Positions 22,993 to 36,100 are shown, numbered from the stretch's first letter. The stretch: 64,000 nucleotides of DNA from Cucumis sativus (GCF_000004075.3 NC_026660.2:5518001-5582000); one strand, 5' to 3'. A program made the numbers and translations. Notes: generated from the sequence alone by a model not told the origin.

Positions 22993-25900
22993 ATGGCACC
23001 AGTGATGATCTCCCACTGCTTTCTTCTCTTTCTTTTCCTCTCGTCTAGTATTTCACTTATTGTGAATTCCCAACAACAACAACATCATCATCATCATCAT
23101 CATCATGTCTGTGATCCTAAACAAAGCTTAGCGTTACTTCAATTCAAGAATGCCTTTTTCCAGCCTACTCCATCATCATCATGTGGTCAATATCTGCATG
23201 GCACTTTTTATGAATCTACACCTCATTATCGACTTTCCAAGTGGAATGAGAGCACAGATTGCTGTTCATGGGACGGTGTGGAGTGCGACGATGACGGACA
23301 AGGCCATGTGGTTGGTCTTCATCTCGGCTGCAGTTTACTCCACGGAACTCTTCATCCTAATAGCACCCTTTTCACCCTCTCCCACCTCAAAACCTTGAAT
23401 CTTTCTTTTAACCATTTTTCACAATCTCCAATTTCACCTAAATTTGGAATAATGCTTACTAACTTGAGGGTTTTGGATCTTTCATGCTCTTCCTTCCAAG
23501 GCCAGGTTCCCATGCAAATATCATACTTGTCTAACTTGGTTTCCCTTAATCTTTCTTCTAATTTTGATCTCACTTTTTCAAATGTGGTTATGAATCAACT
23601 TGTTCATAACTTAACCAATCTAAGGGATCTTCAACTTAGTCATACAGATCTTTCTTCCATCACACCCACTTCCTTCATCAATTTCTCTCTTTCTTTACAG
23701 TCCCTAGATCTTACTTTATCTTCCTTGTCTGGAAATTTTCCAAACCACATTTTCAGTTTTCCAAATTTAAATGTGTTAAATCTTCAACTTAACCCTGAAT
23801 TGGATGGACATCTACCCATGGCTAATTGGAGTAAATCCCTTCAAACTTTGGTTCTTTCGTTTACTAATTTTTCAGGAGAAATTCCCAACTCCATTAGTGA
23901 AGCCAAGGTCTTGAGTTACTTAGGCCTTAGTTTCTGCAACTTCAATGGTGAAGTTCCTGATTTTGAAACTCATTCTAATCCTTTGATCATGGGTGATCAG
24001 TTAGTACCAAATTGTGTTTTCAACAACTTCACCCAACAAACTCGGTCCTCTAGTTCATTTACAAACCTTTGTTCAGTACATACACCACTTCCAAATCTTA
24101 TTTCTGTGAACTTGAGAGGTAATTCATTTACAGGTAGCATACCTTCTTGGATATTTTCATCGCCTAACTTAAAAATTTTGAACCTAGATGATAACAATTT
24201 TTCTGGTTTCATGAGGGATTTTAGCTCCAACTCATTAGAGTATCTTAATTTAAGTAATAACAACTTGCAAGGTGAAATCTCAGAGTCTATTTATAGGCAA
24301 CTCAATCTTGTATACTTAGCATTGCAGTCCAATAATATGAGTGGAGTTTTGAATTTGGACAGGTTGAGAATCCCAAGTCTAAGGAGTCTTCAAATTTCCA
24401 ATAATAGCCGACTTTCAATATTCTCAACCAATGTTAGCTCCTCGAATCTTACTAACATTGGTATGGCATCCCTCAATAATTTAGGAAAAATTCCGTACTT
24501 TTTGAGAGACCAAAAGAACTTGGAGAATCTATACCTTTCAAACAATCAAATGGTAGGAAAAATTCCTGAGTGGTTTTTTGAATTGGGTAATTTGAAGTTC
24601 TTGGATCTATCTTATAATGGCTTGAGTGGTGAACTTCCATCCTCTTGTCTCTCAAACATGAATAATCTGGACACTTTGATGTTGAAAAGTAACAGATTTT
24701 CTGGAGTTATTCCCATACCACCACCAAATATTAAGTATTATATTGCTTCAGAAAATCAATTTGATGGAGAAATCCCTCATTCAATTTGCCTTGCAGTTAA
24801 CCTTGATATTCTCAATTTGTCAAATAATCGAATGAGTGGAGGAACAATTCCATCATGTCTCACAAACATTTCTCTTTCAGTTTTGGATTTGAAGGGTAAC
24901 AACTTTATTGGTACAATTCCAACATTGTTTTCCACAGGATGTCAACTAAGGAGTCTTGATTTGAATGACAACCAAATAGAAGGAGAATTGCCACAATCAT
25001 TGTTGAATTGTAAGAATCTTCAAATTTTGGATCTCGGGAATAACAACATAACAGGTGATTATTATGTAATTCTCACTTAAACTTCAAAACATATAAACTG
25101 ATAGGTTCGTTAAAGTTAATCTTTCATTTATTTTTTAACAACATTTATTGGATTTCACATGTTTGACTATATATAGAGCTTCTTTCTATTACATAATTTA
25201 ATTGGATATATCACAATAGAATCTGAATTTTTTTTCACATATTATCAGGCTACTTTCCTTACTGGTTAAAAGGCGTTTTGGATTTGCGAGTTCTCATCCT
25301 TCGATCAAATCAATTCTATGGTCATATCAACAATTCTTTCAACAAAGACTCCTTCTCAAACCTACGAATTATTGATCTCTCTCACAATGATTTCAGCGGA
25401 CCATTGCCTTCAAACCTTTTTAACAACATGAGAGCCATCCAAGAACTGGAAAACATGAGCTCCCACTCTTTTCTTGTAAATAGAGGACTTGATCAATACT
25501 ATGAAGACTCAATTGTTATATCACTAAAAGGGTTGGAACGGAGTTTGGGAATAAATCTTTTCATATGGAAAACTATCGATCTGTCGAGTAATGATTTTAA
25601 CGGAGAGATACCAAAGGAAATTGGAACCTTAAGGTCTTTACTAGGTTTGAACCTTTCACACAATAAGCTTAGAGGTGGGATTCCTACATCACTTGGCAGT
25701 TTGAGCAATTTGGAATGGTTGGATCTTTCTTCAAATCAATTGTTTGGTAGCATTCCTCCTCAGCTGGTTTCTCTTACGTTTCTCTCATGTTTGAATCTCT
25801 CACAAAATGAGTTGTCAGGTCCAATTCCTAAAGGCACACAATTTGGTACATTTGAGAATTCTTCCTACTTTGGAAACATTGGACTATGTGGGAATCCTCT

Positions 25901-26060
25901 ACCCAAATGTGATGCAGATCAAAATGAACACAAATCTCAACTATTACAGAAAGAAGAAGAAGATGACAGTTATGAAAAAGGAATTTGGGTGAAAGCTGTG
26001 TTCATTGGGTATGGATGTGGGATGGTATTTGGAATGTTTATTGGGTATGTTCGTTTTTAA
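22993..26060 (+). CDS. LRR receptor-like protein (Cf-9/RLP family) with truncated cytoplasmic tail
   Basis: Exons 22993-25054 and 25249-26060, phase-1 GT-AG intron, 957 residues. Order: signal peptide (1-26), a Gln4-His8 run (27-38), the LRR N-terminal cap with WNESTDCCSWDGVECD, about two dozen plant extracellular LRRs (NLS..N.LSG.IP pattern), a non-LRR island near QYYEDSIVISLKG, more LRRs, an acidic juxtamembrane stretch (KEEEDDSYEKG), and a membrane helix (AVFIGYGCGMVFGMFIGY). Such proteins lack a kinase and signal with SOBIR1/BAK1-type partners in pathogen or peptide perception. Compared with its paralog at 33136, one extra base near 26052 shifts the frame and stops translation at 26058-26060. 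The original tail (KPMWIV..., basic) is still readable in another frame to 26160. The extracellular part looks intact. Confidence 0.88.
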
Positions 26061-26160
26061 ATGTGGGAAACCCATGTGGATTGTGGCAATAGTGGAAGGC
26101 AAAAGAGCTCAAAAGATCCAAACATCTAGGAAGAGTAATATGGCTAAGAGAAGAAATTAG

Positions 26161-26723
26161 TAGTCCTCTTTTGTTGTTTTATGAACAATTTATGTTTCTT
26201 CGAGGGAGAAAAATTTGTGGAAGCCAATAATTCTCAAGTAAACATCATTTCAATCTATTACCTTACATGTTTTTCAGATTTTATCCTACATATTCGTTTT
26301 CCTTTTTAAAATTGCCTGAAGTATTCAAAATATGAGAAAAGAATTGTGAAAATATTGTCAACAGCCTGAATGTTGGGAATATTTTAAAATGAACAAAAAC
26401 TCATTTTTCCTTTTAATTATAATAGAAATCAGGTCATGCTCATGCCCAATTATTTAAGAGATTGTTGAAAAGAACATTAATGTGGATGGAAAATTGTGAT
26501 TGGGTCACAAGTGATTGAATGACACATATTATAAGAGTCTTTTAAATGATGAGCAATCCTAGTTTGAATTTCCGCTACTACTATATTTGCACTGAATAGC
26601 AATTCCATTTCCTTGTTGAGAGAGAGAAGAAGATGTGGATTTAATATTCCGGAATTGAAAAGAAATGAAACTTCATCTGGAAAACCATAGCTATAAGTAC
26701 TAAAAAGCATAGCATCTAAAGAT
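26161..26723. other. convergent spacer between receptor-like protein and MTP1
   Basis: About 560 bp holding the 3' UTRs of two convergent genes. AT-rich; no other feature recognised. Confidence 0.5.
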
Positions 26724-27971
26724 CTATTGACGCTCTATCTGAATGGTAACATGGCTGATGTTGTACTCTCTTCTAATATACTCAATAACTTTGTCCAATA
26801 CCATGTCTGCATTTGCCTCTGGCTTTATTATAACATGACATGCCAATAGAATCTTCCCAACAGTTATGGCCCAAATGTGCAGTTCATGGATTGCAACTAC
26901 CTCCTCCATCTCACACAAACCCTTTTCCAGCTTTGTTGCGTCCACCTCCCGAGGCGTGCTCTCCATCAATACCTCAAGGATATTTCTAAGCATTTGAATT
27001 GTTGTGCACAACACAATCGCAGAGAAAATGAGGGTGCATATCAGATCAAGTATCATGTATTCTGGTTTATACCATATGATTGCCCCACCGATCATTACCC
27101 CGATACTTTGGATGGAATCTCCAAGTACATGAAGATAAGCCCCCTGTACATTTATGTTCCGTTGTTTCTTTTGCGCTTTCGTAACCTTTTGTGAACTATC
27201 AAGCAAGGGGACAGTTGTTGATTCCTTGTGTTTGTGATGATGATGGTGGTGGTGGTGCTCAACACCATCGCTGGCAGCTCTCTTCTCTTCATGGTGGTGG
27301 TGGTGCATGGTCACACTTATTCCATGACGATGTCTATGATCTTCCTCACCATGTTCGTGGCTGCCATGACCATGGTCGTGCTCACCATGTCCATGATTGT
27401 GACCATGAGAATGGGCATGACCATGTTCGTGACCAAGTAGCAGAGCCATGGCTATGTTAACAACTAACCCAAACGTAGAAACAGCAAACATGAGAAACCC
27501 CTTAACTTCTCCCGGACCATTGATGAGACGGACAATAGCTTCGTAAACAAGAATTCCAGCTAGAAGCCAGATCATCTGAATGGAAACAAGAGCACCAAGT
27601 ATTTCAATGCGGAAGAAACCATAGGATTGACGTGGAGTTGCCTCCCAACCAGAGGCCCAGAGTGAGAACAAAGAAATAGCAAAAGCAGCAACATCTGACA
27701 ACAAATGAGCAGCATCAGTCAATATTGCAAGACTGTTTGCTTTGATACCTCCGACTACTTCTACACTCATAAAAACAATGCAAAGAACAACTGCTATGCA
27801 AAGCTTTCGCATGGATGCAGAACGCTCCTTTGCATCTTTTGAACTATTCTTTGCATCAGAAAATCCACAAGAAGGCGCATCCCCACAAATTTTACTTCCC
27901 ACAATGCTAGGACCTACAGCTTGCACATCTCCACACACTTCAATTATGTGACCGTGATCTTGCACTTCCAT
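26724..27971 (-). CDS. MTP1: vacuolar zinc transporter MTP1 (cation diffusion facilitator)
   Basis: A single coding exon of 415 residues. Six membrane helices are visible. Metal-site motifs are TDAAHLLSD in helix 2 (near residue 85) and HVLGDSIQS in helix 5 (near residue 285), the HxxxD pattern of Zn-CDF proteins. Between helices 4 and 5 is a long His-rich cytosolic loop (about residues 180-250) with HGH repeats, a HHHHH block and an eight-His block. It is thought to sense or buffer Zn. The N-terminus carries a Cys-containing segment ([11 protein letters not shown]) as in Arabidopsis MTP1. The family pumps Zn2+ into the vacuole in exchange for protons. An AG acceptor directly precedes the ATG, so a 5' UTR intron is likely. 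Confidence 0.95.
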   Translation of the reverse strand: MEVQDHGHIIEVCGDVQAVGPSIVGSKICGDAPSCGFSDAKNSSKDAKERSASMRKLCIAVVLCIVFMSVEVVGGIKANSLAILTDAAHLLSDVAAFAISLFSLWASGWEATPRQSYGFFRIEILGALVSIQMIWLLAGILVYEAIVRLINGPGEVKGFLMFAVSTFGLVVNIAMALLLGHEHGHAHSHGHNHGHGEHDHGHGSHEHGEEDHRHRHGISVTMHHHHHEEKRAASDGVEHHHHHHHHKHKESTTVPLLDSSQKVTKAQKKQRNINVQGAYLHVLGDSIQSIGVMIGGAIIWYKPEYMILDLICTLIFSAIVLCTTIQMLRNILEVLMESTPREVDATKLEKGLCEMEEVVAIHELHIWAITVGKILLACHVIIKPEANADMVLDKVIEYIRREYNISHVTIQIERQ

Positions 27972-28249
27972 CTGCGATTCAGTAAGAAAAGATGTTTACA
28001 TGAGAACTCCAAGATATAAACATCAAAATATGAAACATAAATTAACAAGCAAAAACGATCATACTGACAACAAGGATAGGCTAAAAAGCAAGGGGCATAA
28101 AAATCCTCGGTTCTGAAAAAAAAAAACTCTAAAGCAAGGGGCATAAAAATCTTGGAGATATCTATAACTTAGCAATGCATCATGATGCTTTAAACTCATG
28201 ACAAGACACGCCAGCTGATAGAATGATCATTTCCCTCACATACACACAC

Positions 28250-28253
<4 letters not shown>

Positions 28254-28283
<30 letters not shown>
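28254..28283. repeat. (TA)n microsatellite
   Basis: About 14 TA units after a short CA run, within the MTP1 leader intron. Likely length-polymorphic. Confidence 0.85.
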
Positions 28284-28286
<3 letters not shown>

Positions 28287-28397
28287 ACCTATTGTTCCAT
28301 CTCATCCAAAATAACTAAACAATTCCTTACCTGTCATTAAGAAAATAGTCGCCCACAAGTCATTGCAGAGGCATTTCAAGGGTAAAAACTAAGATGT

Positions 28398-28780
28398 GAG
28401 GGGAAAATGTTTAAAAAAACATAATACCAGAAATGAAACTTTCAGAAATAAGAAAGTCGGATAATTCAACGTAAAAAAAAAGAATGCTGAAAATCATAAT
28501 GAGAAAATCAATTAGATATGGCAACTCATGATTAGGTTGATGCCTTCATGAAGGGAGACACAAGGCAGTTCACAATTAAGAAAATCAAATGTGGGGAAAA
28601 TGATTTTAAAAAATATATACAATTCAAATAAAAGAAGTATTCATAATTAAGAAAATAAGTCAGACAATTCAATGTACGAAAATGCAAAGTTGCTGAAAAT
28701 CATAATTGTCAAAATCAATTTTAGATATGGCAGAAAGCAATTAGTTTGAGGTCTTTCATGAAGACAGACACAAGGCAGTT
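28398..28780. repeat. imperfect tandem duplication of about 180 bp in the MTP1 leader intron
   Basis: Copy 1 (about 28398-28570) and copy 2 (about 28591-28780) share, in the same order, GGGGAAAATG, GCTGAAAATCATAAT, AAAATCAATT, TAGATATGGCA, TTCATGAAG and GACACAAGGCAGTT. Substitutions and small indels separate them, so the duplication is not recent. Confidence 0.75.
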
Positions 28781-29513
28781 TGAAAGGAACTTGGCTCTTC
28801 AGATCATGAAAACAAGTTACCCATTTCCAATTTCCAATACAAAATGGATTGATCCATATGACAGAAAAAATACATACCTCACAAGCTATGCATATTGAAC
28901 AGTTAACTAAATGATAACTGTTACAATCAGAAACACCCTGATACGATTAAGTTTCCCTAAGAACGTTGAACAGTTAACTACATGATAACCATTGACCAAT
29001 GTACCTTTTTAAAAAATGATAATCATTAGCATGGGATAATGGGATAAAATAATTGCCAAACTTAGACCAATGTACCTTTTTAAAAAATAAGAAACAAGCA
29101 TTGACCAATGTACTTTCCAGCTCATAATGTTCGTTGACCAAAATTCATTGACCTCGCTACTATCTTGAATGAATTTTATGACTGTTGTTATGGAGTCAGA
29201 ACTAAAGTTGAATCAAAATTGAGGATTTGAGAAGGGAAATGGGAGAAACAGGGAGAAAAGGTCCATTTTCTCATCCCACTATGCATTATAAAAATTTTAA
29301 AAAGATAATTAAAATAAAAAAAAAACAGTTAAATACATAATTATAACAGTTTCTTTCTTTGTGAGTGGCGAGGCTAGCTTACACACACCTTGACTATTCT
29401 TATGGGACAATCATCTTAACCTAGAACATTGGGTTTTCAAGGTAACAAATAGGATATTGGAGTTGTCAATGGATTGACTTCATTACCTCCAAGTCTTTCC
29501 TTATTCATACTGC

Positions 29514-29830
29514 ATGACTTTTTTCTTTTTTATGGAAAGGTATTGTAACAAACAGGTGCCAGTTGAGTTGAGCTCATGTTGGTCTCTAGTAACTAGAATA
29601 CTTAAATTCTACATTTCTCTTTGGAACTTGGAGACTAGATCTTTTCATAATTATTTGTTAGGTCTTGTTTTATTGGATTTTATTTGTAGTTTGTGACTTG
29701 GCTCCCCATTTTTTTGTAGGCTTCCCTTCCTTGGCATGTCATTGTATTTGTTCGTTTTTGCCCAATGAGCGTTTGAGCTATCATCAAAAGAAGAGGATGT
29801 GCATTTCATGTTTTCTAAAGAAGAAAAAAA
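29514..29830 (+). mobile_element. LINE (non-LTR retrotransposon) 3'-end remnant
   Basis: The plus strand translates to SLWNLETRSFHNYLLGLVLLDF, matching the end of plant LINE ORF2 proteins (SLW....FCNY.L..ILLDW.PFL). Downstream is a 3' UTR-like tail with TTGTATTTGTTCGTTTTTG and CAATGAGCG. Only about 300 bp remain. It lies antisense inside the MTP1 leader intron. Confidence 0.55.
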
Positions 29831-30760
29831 CAACCAAATAAACTTGTTTGAGAACTACTTTCTTGTTTCTTGTAGAATTAAGTATATATAATAACAAGCT
29901 GAACGGAGAAGATCTCCCTCTCAAGAAATATCTTCAAGGCACAAAAGATGTGAATTCTAAAACCCCTCAGAAATGAAGAAGCTATTAACAAGCTGAAAAT
30001 TGCAAGAACTGCAAAGGCCATCAATATCAAGCAAAAGAAACCATAATAATACAAATCTCAAAACGGCATCTCAAAAAAAAAAAAAAAAAAAAGCATAACG
30101 ATGAAACACACATCTTGTAAAAGAAATAAAAGACTAAACCAACCAAACAGCATCCAACAGTAAAACAAAAGGAAAATAAACAAAGCACAGTTAAACCACA
30201 TTTCTAAGAGAAACGCGAACCATGAAACTAACAGAAACCAATCCTTTAACTCAAGTTTGTGCTTTTCAACTTCAACCATCAATTGGGTTTTCATATAAGA
30301 CAAAATCATACCCAAATCAGTTAAAAAAAACAAAACAAAAGATAGAACAAGAGAGCATCGACATATGAGCCGCAGCTAGAGCAGACAAAATAAAAAAGAA
30401 GAATAATGTATGAACAAAAAAAAAAAACACACACACACAATCAGAAGAGAGAATCGGAAAGAATATACGAAAGAATGGAAGGCATATAATCGAATAGTAG
30501 TAGTACATGCATCAGAATCGGAAATAATGGGAGAAAAATAGAAAAAAAAAAAAGTTGGAAAACGGAAATGCAGGAAAAAGGGGGAAAGGGAAAAGTGAAG
30601 AGATGGAGAAAGGAAGGATAAAAAAGAACCTGGAGTTGGGTTGTGAGCATGTGCCTGTAAGGTTGAGAGGGAGAAGAAGAAAGCCCTAGGAATGGAATTT
30701 GTAGAGTTGGAAAACAAAATTGGGGTGGCAACTCGCAACTCACAAGTTCCCAACTCGCTT

Positions 30761-33135
30761 CAAAATATCGAATAATAAACAAACAAACAAATAAATGCTT
30801 CTTCAAAGAAAATAAAATATTTTTTTTTTGCAAAAGGCTGCAACCATTACTTTTTCTCTTTTTTAAATAATATTAAACTCAACCATTTAAAATTCATTTG
30901 AGAAAAAAGAAGAAGTAATATTTGAGTTTCAATTAAAAGTAAAAAAGAAAAAGAAAAACACTTTACAAAAGAGAGTTTGCAGCACAGCAACGAATACACA
31001 ATGGGGAATGCTAAAGTGAATCCATTTCGGATTAACCAATAAATAATACTTATAACAAAAAAGGTTCTTTTTTAAGAAAAGAAAAAAGGGTTTAAGAAAG
31101 GATTAAAATAATGGTTAAGAAAGTTCAATCTCATATTATTTCATTTTAATTTTTAAGCTTTATTTTGTAATCTAAAATCGACTACTCCTTAATTAATTAT
31201 GAATTGGACGAGTTGATCGAGTTTGCTTTGAAAGTTGATATCGAATATGAAGACTAAAATGATATTGTGAAAAATAGGAATTTCAAATCCTTTTTATTTA
31301 AACTAAAGTATTTTTTAAAAAACGAAAAATGGTTTGATTATGCTATTAATTGGTGGAATATACATTCACCTACTTTTTTTAGAAAAATATTTAATAACAT
31401 TGACATCAAATGGGATTATTTTCTAAAAGAAAAAGAAAAACAACCCAACATTTAATTTATAGTAAGATTGCATATGAAACTAATTAAGATAAGGGAATAA
31501 AATTGTCCCTTAAATGAAAATATCTCAATGCAATAGATTGTTTTATATATATGTATATACATATTGCAATTATTGTTTTGGATATACAATTTTAATTTAA
31601 TTTGAACAAAAATGACTTCCTTATAAAAGAGTCAAACATTACTCATTCATAAATGACAAAATTCTTTTGTTATTTTGTTTTCTTTCACTTCTTCAACCTT
31701 ACCATAAATTTTAACTTTTTTTTGCATCTTGATTTATAAAAAAACAATCCATACACAAAATAAATCAATAAAAAGAAAGATATTATTGAAAACAGCAAAT
31801 TTAACTAAATATTTATAAATAAAAAATTGAATAACTAAGGGTTCGATAGTCAGTAATATCTTTTTATTTTACTGACTATTATTAATAAAATTTAAAATTT
31901 TTGCTATAGTTTATACATGTTTTAATTTATTTTATTATTTTAAAAAATGGATCTAAAACTAAATTAAAAAGTTATTGCAAATAGCAAAATTGGTTCATTA
32001 TTTTGGGTTTAAAAATGTCTCAAATAAATAAATAATTAGTTCAATATTCAAACTCTCATTTTAAATTAAATTTCACTGTTTGAATTTGATATTCTTATAC
32101 AATGGAATAAAAATACAAGTCGAGCTTTAAAAATGTCAAACTTCCCAAATTTAATTTTTGTTAATACTACATTTTGTTTTTTACTTCATGTTTTTATGCC
32201 AAAGTTCCAAACCATCAATAAACAGGCATGATTGTCACCATATCATACTTTGATAGAAGACTTCATTAATAAAAGTATTCTTCTCATTATATATTATGGT
32301 AATTAAATACGACACATAATCTTAGTTGCAGACAAACAATCTCAACTATATACGGAGATTAGTGATAAAACATATTCGTTTAAAGACTTGTTCTTCAAAA
32401 TTAATGGAAGATCGTATTCCTAGGTTTTGGTCGAGGACATCTTATGGATCCTTGTGGGCACATTCTTTTGAGTATATTCTAAGTTTTTATTTGATCCTTC
32501 AATTACTTGTAAGCAAGGATTAAAATGTGATTAATGTCGACGTCGATATCAATATTTCAATTTTACAGATATATGATTAGAATATCGATATCAACAAACA
32601 TTTTTAAAAGTAAAAAATTGTATAAAATGTGGATATAGTTATTAGTATTTCTATCTATTATTGTTTTTTATAAGCATTTATTAAGGAGGTTGAAAGTATG
32701 AATGGATATTTAATATTGATATCTAACCTTTGGATTTACGGATATATATATTGACATATCTATAGATATTTTAATGCCCGTTGTGGTGGGAGATAGTTTT
32801 TTCTTAATATATGTTTCTTGAAATATGAAAATTTGAATATTTGTACACTCCTACCTAATCTCATTACACAAACATAAAAAGTTGAATTCTTTAGAGAGAG
32901 ATGTAAAATACAGGTCCCTATTAAAGTCAGTTTATGTGGTTACCCAACTCTTGAATGTTTGTTGAAAATTCAAATTCCTAGTGATCAATTCATTAACTAT
33001 GATTGATGATATTTTCAGTTGTTTGGTGAAGAAATTAAAAGCCCTCAACTGTTTTGGTATTTGAAGTTCAACCATTCTTCAACCAAATTAATCTCTTGAA
33101 ACAAACACCTTTGTGTTTGATATTGAAAAAGGATA
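30761..33135. other. intergenic region between MTP1 and the second receptor-like protein
   Basis: AT-rich, no gene recognised. Contains a short hairpin (ATAGTCAGTAA...TTACTGACTAT, 31846-31879) and a degenerate GATATC/ATCGATA-rich tract at about 32530-32785. Short frames at 31267 and 32326 have unfamiliar translations and were not called. Confidence 0.5.
32530..32785. repeat. degenerate GATATC/ATCGATA-rich tract
   Basis: Many overlapping palindromic words (GTCGATATC, ATATCGATATC, TTGATATC, GATATATATATTGACATATC) occur in about 250 bp. This looks like a decayed short-period repeat of a kind that recurs in cucurbit DNA (from memory). No coding or terminal repeats seen. Confidence 0.4.
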
Positions 33136-36100
33136 ATGACATTGTTGGTGATTCTACATCAAGTCATCAGCTGCAGCTTCTTCCTTTTCTTTCTTTTGAA
33201 TTATTCTCTTGTAAACACTCAACGTGTATGCGATCCAAAACAAAGCCTTGCTCTGTTGGAGTTCAAGAAAGCCTTTTCCTTGATTAAATCTGCATCAAAT
33301 AGTACTTGCAATGATGCTTATCCAAAGACAGCAACATGGAACCAAACCAACAAAGATTGTTGTTCATGGGATGGAGTGAAATGCAACGAGGAAGACGAAG
33401 GTCATGTCGTCGTTGTGGGGCTTGACCTTAGTTGCAGTTGGCTTAGTGGAGTTCTTCATCCTAACAACACCCTCTTCACCCTCTCTCACCTTCAAACCTT
33501 GAATCTTTCTCACAACCTTCTTTTATCTAAATTTTCACCTCAATTTGGGTACTTGAAGAACTTGAGGCATTTGGATCTTTCCTCATCTTACTTAATGGGA
33601 GATGTTCCATTGGAAATATCATACTTGTCTAACCTTGTTTCTCTTGATCTTTCTAGCAACTATCTAAGTTTTTCAAATGTAGTTATGAATCAGCTTGTTC
33701 ATAACTTAACTAATCTAAGGGATCTTGCACTTAGTGATGTATTCCTTCTCGACATTACACCCACTACTTTCACGAATCTCTCTCTTTCTCTAGCTTCTCT
33801 TTCTCTTTCTTCATGTGGGTTGAGTGGAAATTTTCCACCACATATTATGAGTCTTCCAAATTTGCAAGTCTTGCAACTTAACAATAACTATGAATTGGAA
33901 GGTCAGTTGCCCATCTCTAATTGGAGTGAATCACTTGAACTCCTGAATCTTTTTTCAACTAAATTTTCAGGAGAGATTCCCTATTCCATTGGTACTGCCA
34001 AATCCTTGAGATCTTTAAACCTTCGGTCATGCAATTTCACTGGTGGAATTCCAAATTCAATAGGGAACCTTACAAAACTCAATAACATTGATCTCTCTAT
34101 AAACAACTTCAATGGTAAACTGCCCAATACATGGAACGAACTTCAAAGACTATCTAGGTTTGTAATTCATAAGAATTCTTTCATGGGTCAGCTACCCAAT
34201 TCCCTGTTCAACCTGACACATCTCTCCCTCATGACATTTTCCTCTAATTTATTTTCAGGTCCTTTACCCACAAATGTTGCTTCAGATAGGCTTTCAAATC
34301 TTATTCAACTGAACATGAAAAATAACTCACTCATTGGTGCTATTCCCTCTTGGCTTTATGAATTACCTCATTTGAATTACTTGGATCTCTCTGATAACCA
34401 TTTCTCTTCTTTCATTAGGGATTTCAAATCCAACTCATTGGAGTTTCTTGATTTGAGTACAAACAACTTGCAAGCTGGAATTCCCGAGTCTATTTATAAG
34501 CAAGTGAATCTTACATATTTAGCATTAGGGTCAAACAATTTGAGTGGAGTTTTGAATTTAGACATGTTGTTAAAAGTTCAAAGTCGTTTAGTATCACTTG
34601 ATGTTTCCTATAACAAGCAACTTATGGTACAGTCTACTAACGTTAGTTTTGTGAACAACAATCTTGTTCACATTGAAATGGGTTCTTGCAAATTAGGAGA
34701 AGTTCCCTACTTTTTGAGATATCAGAAGAAGTTGGAGCATTTAGACCTTTCAAATACTCAAATTCAAGGGGGAATTCCCAAGTGGTTTTCTGAACTAAGT
34801 GCTTTGAATCACCTTAATCTTTCACATAACTCCTTGTCCTCAGGCATTGAGATTCTCCTCACTTTGCCAAATTTGGGAAATCTCTTTCTTGATTCTAACT
34901 TGTTCAAACTACCCTTTCCAATTCTGCCATCATCTATCAAACAATTTACAGCTTCAAATAATAGATTCAGTGGGAATATCCATCCCTCAATTTGCAAAGC
35001 CACCAACCTTACTTTCCTAGATCTGTCAAATAATAGCTTGAGTGGTGTAATCCCATCTTGTTTCTTCAACCTGACTTTTATCATGCTGTTGGAATTGAAA
35101 AGAAATAATTTTTCTGGTTCTATTCCCATACCACCACCATTGATTTTAGTTTACACTGCCTCAGAAAACCACTTCACTGGAGAAATCCCTTCTTCAATTT
35201 GCTATGCCAAATTCCTTGCTGTTCTTAGTTTATCCAATAATCACTTGAGCGGTACAATTCCACCATGTCTAGCAAACTTGAGTTCTCTTGTAGTGTTGGA
35301 TATGAAAAACAACCATTTTTCTGGTAGTGTTCCAATGCCTTTTGCAACAGGAAGTCAATTGAGAAGCCTCGATTTGAATGGTAACCAAATAAAAGGAGAA
35401 TTGCCACCATCTTTGCTCAACTGTAAGAATCTTCAAGTCTTGGATCTTGGGAATAACAAGATAACAGGTTAGGTTAAACCATATACTTCTTCTAATACTC
35501 TTTCGTTGTCAGAATAGCTGAATATTTTATTATCAATATGAATGGGAGAGCAAATCACATTGTAGAAGTTAGTTTGAGTATGCATATTAAAATAGCAATG
35601 TATAACTTTGTGTTAAATTAGCACACGATGTTCTCTTCTTATCAACTAGTGGAATTTTTTTTGCAACTTTTTTGGATTGGACTTCGGCCACTTTTTTGTA
35701 AAATTCATGCATTAATGAACTTTGTTTCTTATTAGAAAAAAGTTGTTCAGCAAAAAAGTTAATATTTTACTTTTGATATCAGGTGTGTTCCCCCACTGGT
35801 TAGGAGGGGCCTCAAATTTGCGAGTCCTTGTCCTTCGATCTAATCAATTTTCCGGTCAAATTAACGACTCCATGAACACAAACTCTTTCCCAAATCTACG
35901 TATCATTGATGTATCTCGGAATTATTTCAATGGGACACTTCCATCAAACTTTTTCAAAAACATGAGAGCCATGAAGGAAGTTGAAGTAGGAAACCAGAAA
36001 CCCAACTCTCATTCCCTTGAATCTGACGTATTGCCTTTCTACCAAGACTCAGTGGTGGTATCACTGAAAGGGCTTGATCTTGAGTTGGAAACAATTCTTT

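Larger units (their letters stand above)
27972..30760 (-). other. MTP1 5' UTR exon and 2.66-kb leader intron
   Basis: The acceptor TCGCAG ends immediately before the MTP1 ATG (intron end 27972). A matching donor CCAG|GTTCTT is found at 30629, with a CT-rich leader exon from 30630 to about 30760 on the minus strand. This intron model is inferred from splice signals only. The intron contains a TA microsatellite (about 28254-28283), a duplicated segment of about 180 bp, short direct repeats (28084-28152, 28990-29115) and a LINE remnant. Confidence 0.5.

Noticed and set aside
27191-27460. Open frames on the plus strand opposite MTP1
   Set aside because: They are shadows of the His-rich loop codons; repeats of CAT/CAC read as repetitive Val/Met/Asp-Asp stretches without any domain.
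30376-30833. Overlapping minus-strand frames upstream of MTP1
   Set aside because: Low-complexity Phe/Ser/Leu translations from a pyrimidine-rich leader; better explained as the 5' UTR exon and the start of its intron.
32326-32523. 65-codon plus-strand frame before the second receptor gene
   Set aside because: No recognisable domain or family and no supporting splice or promoter context.
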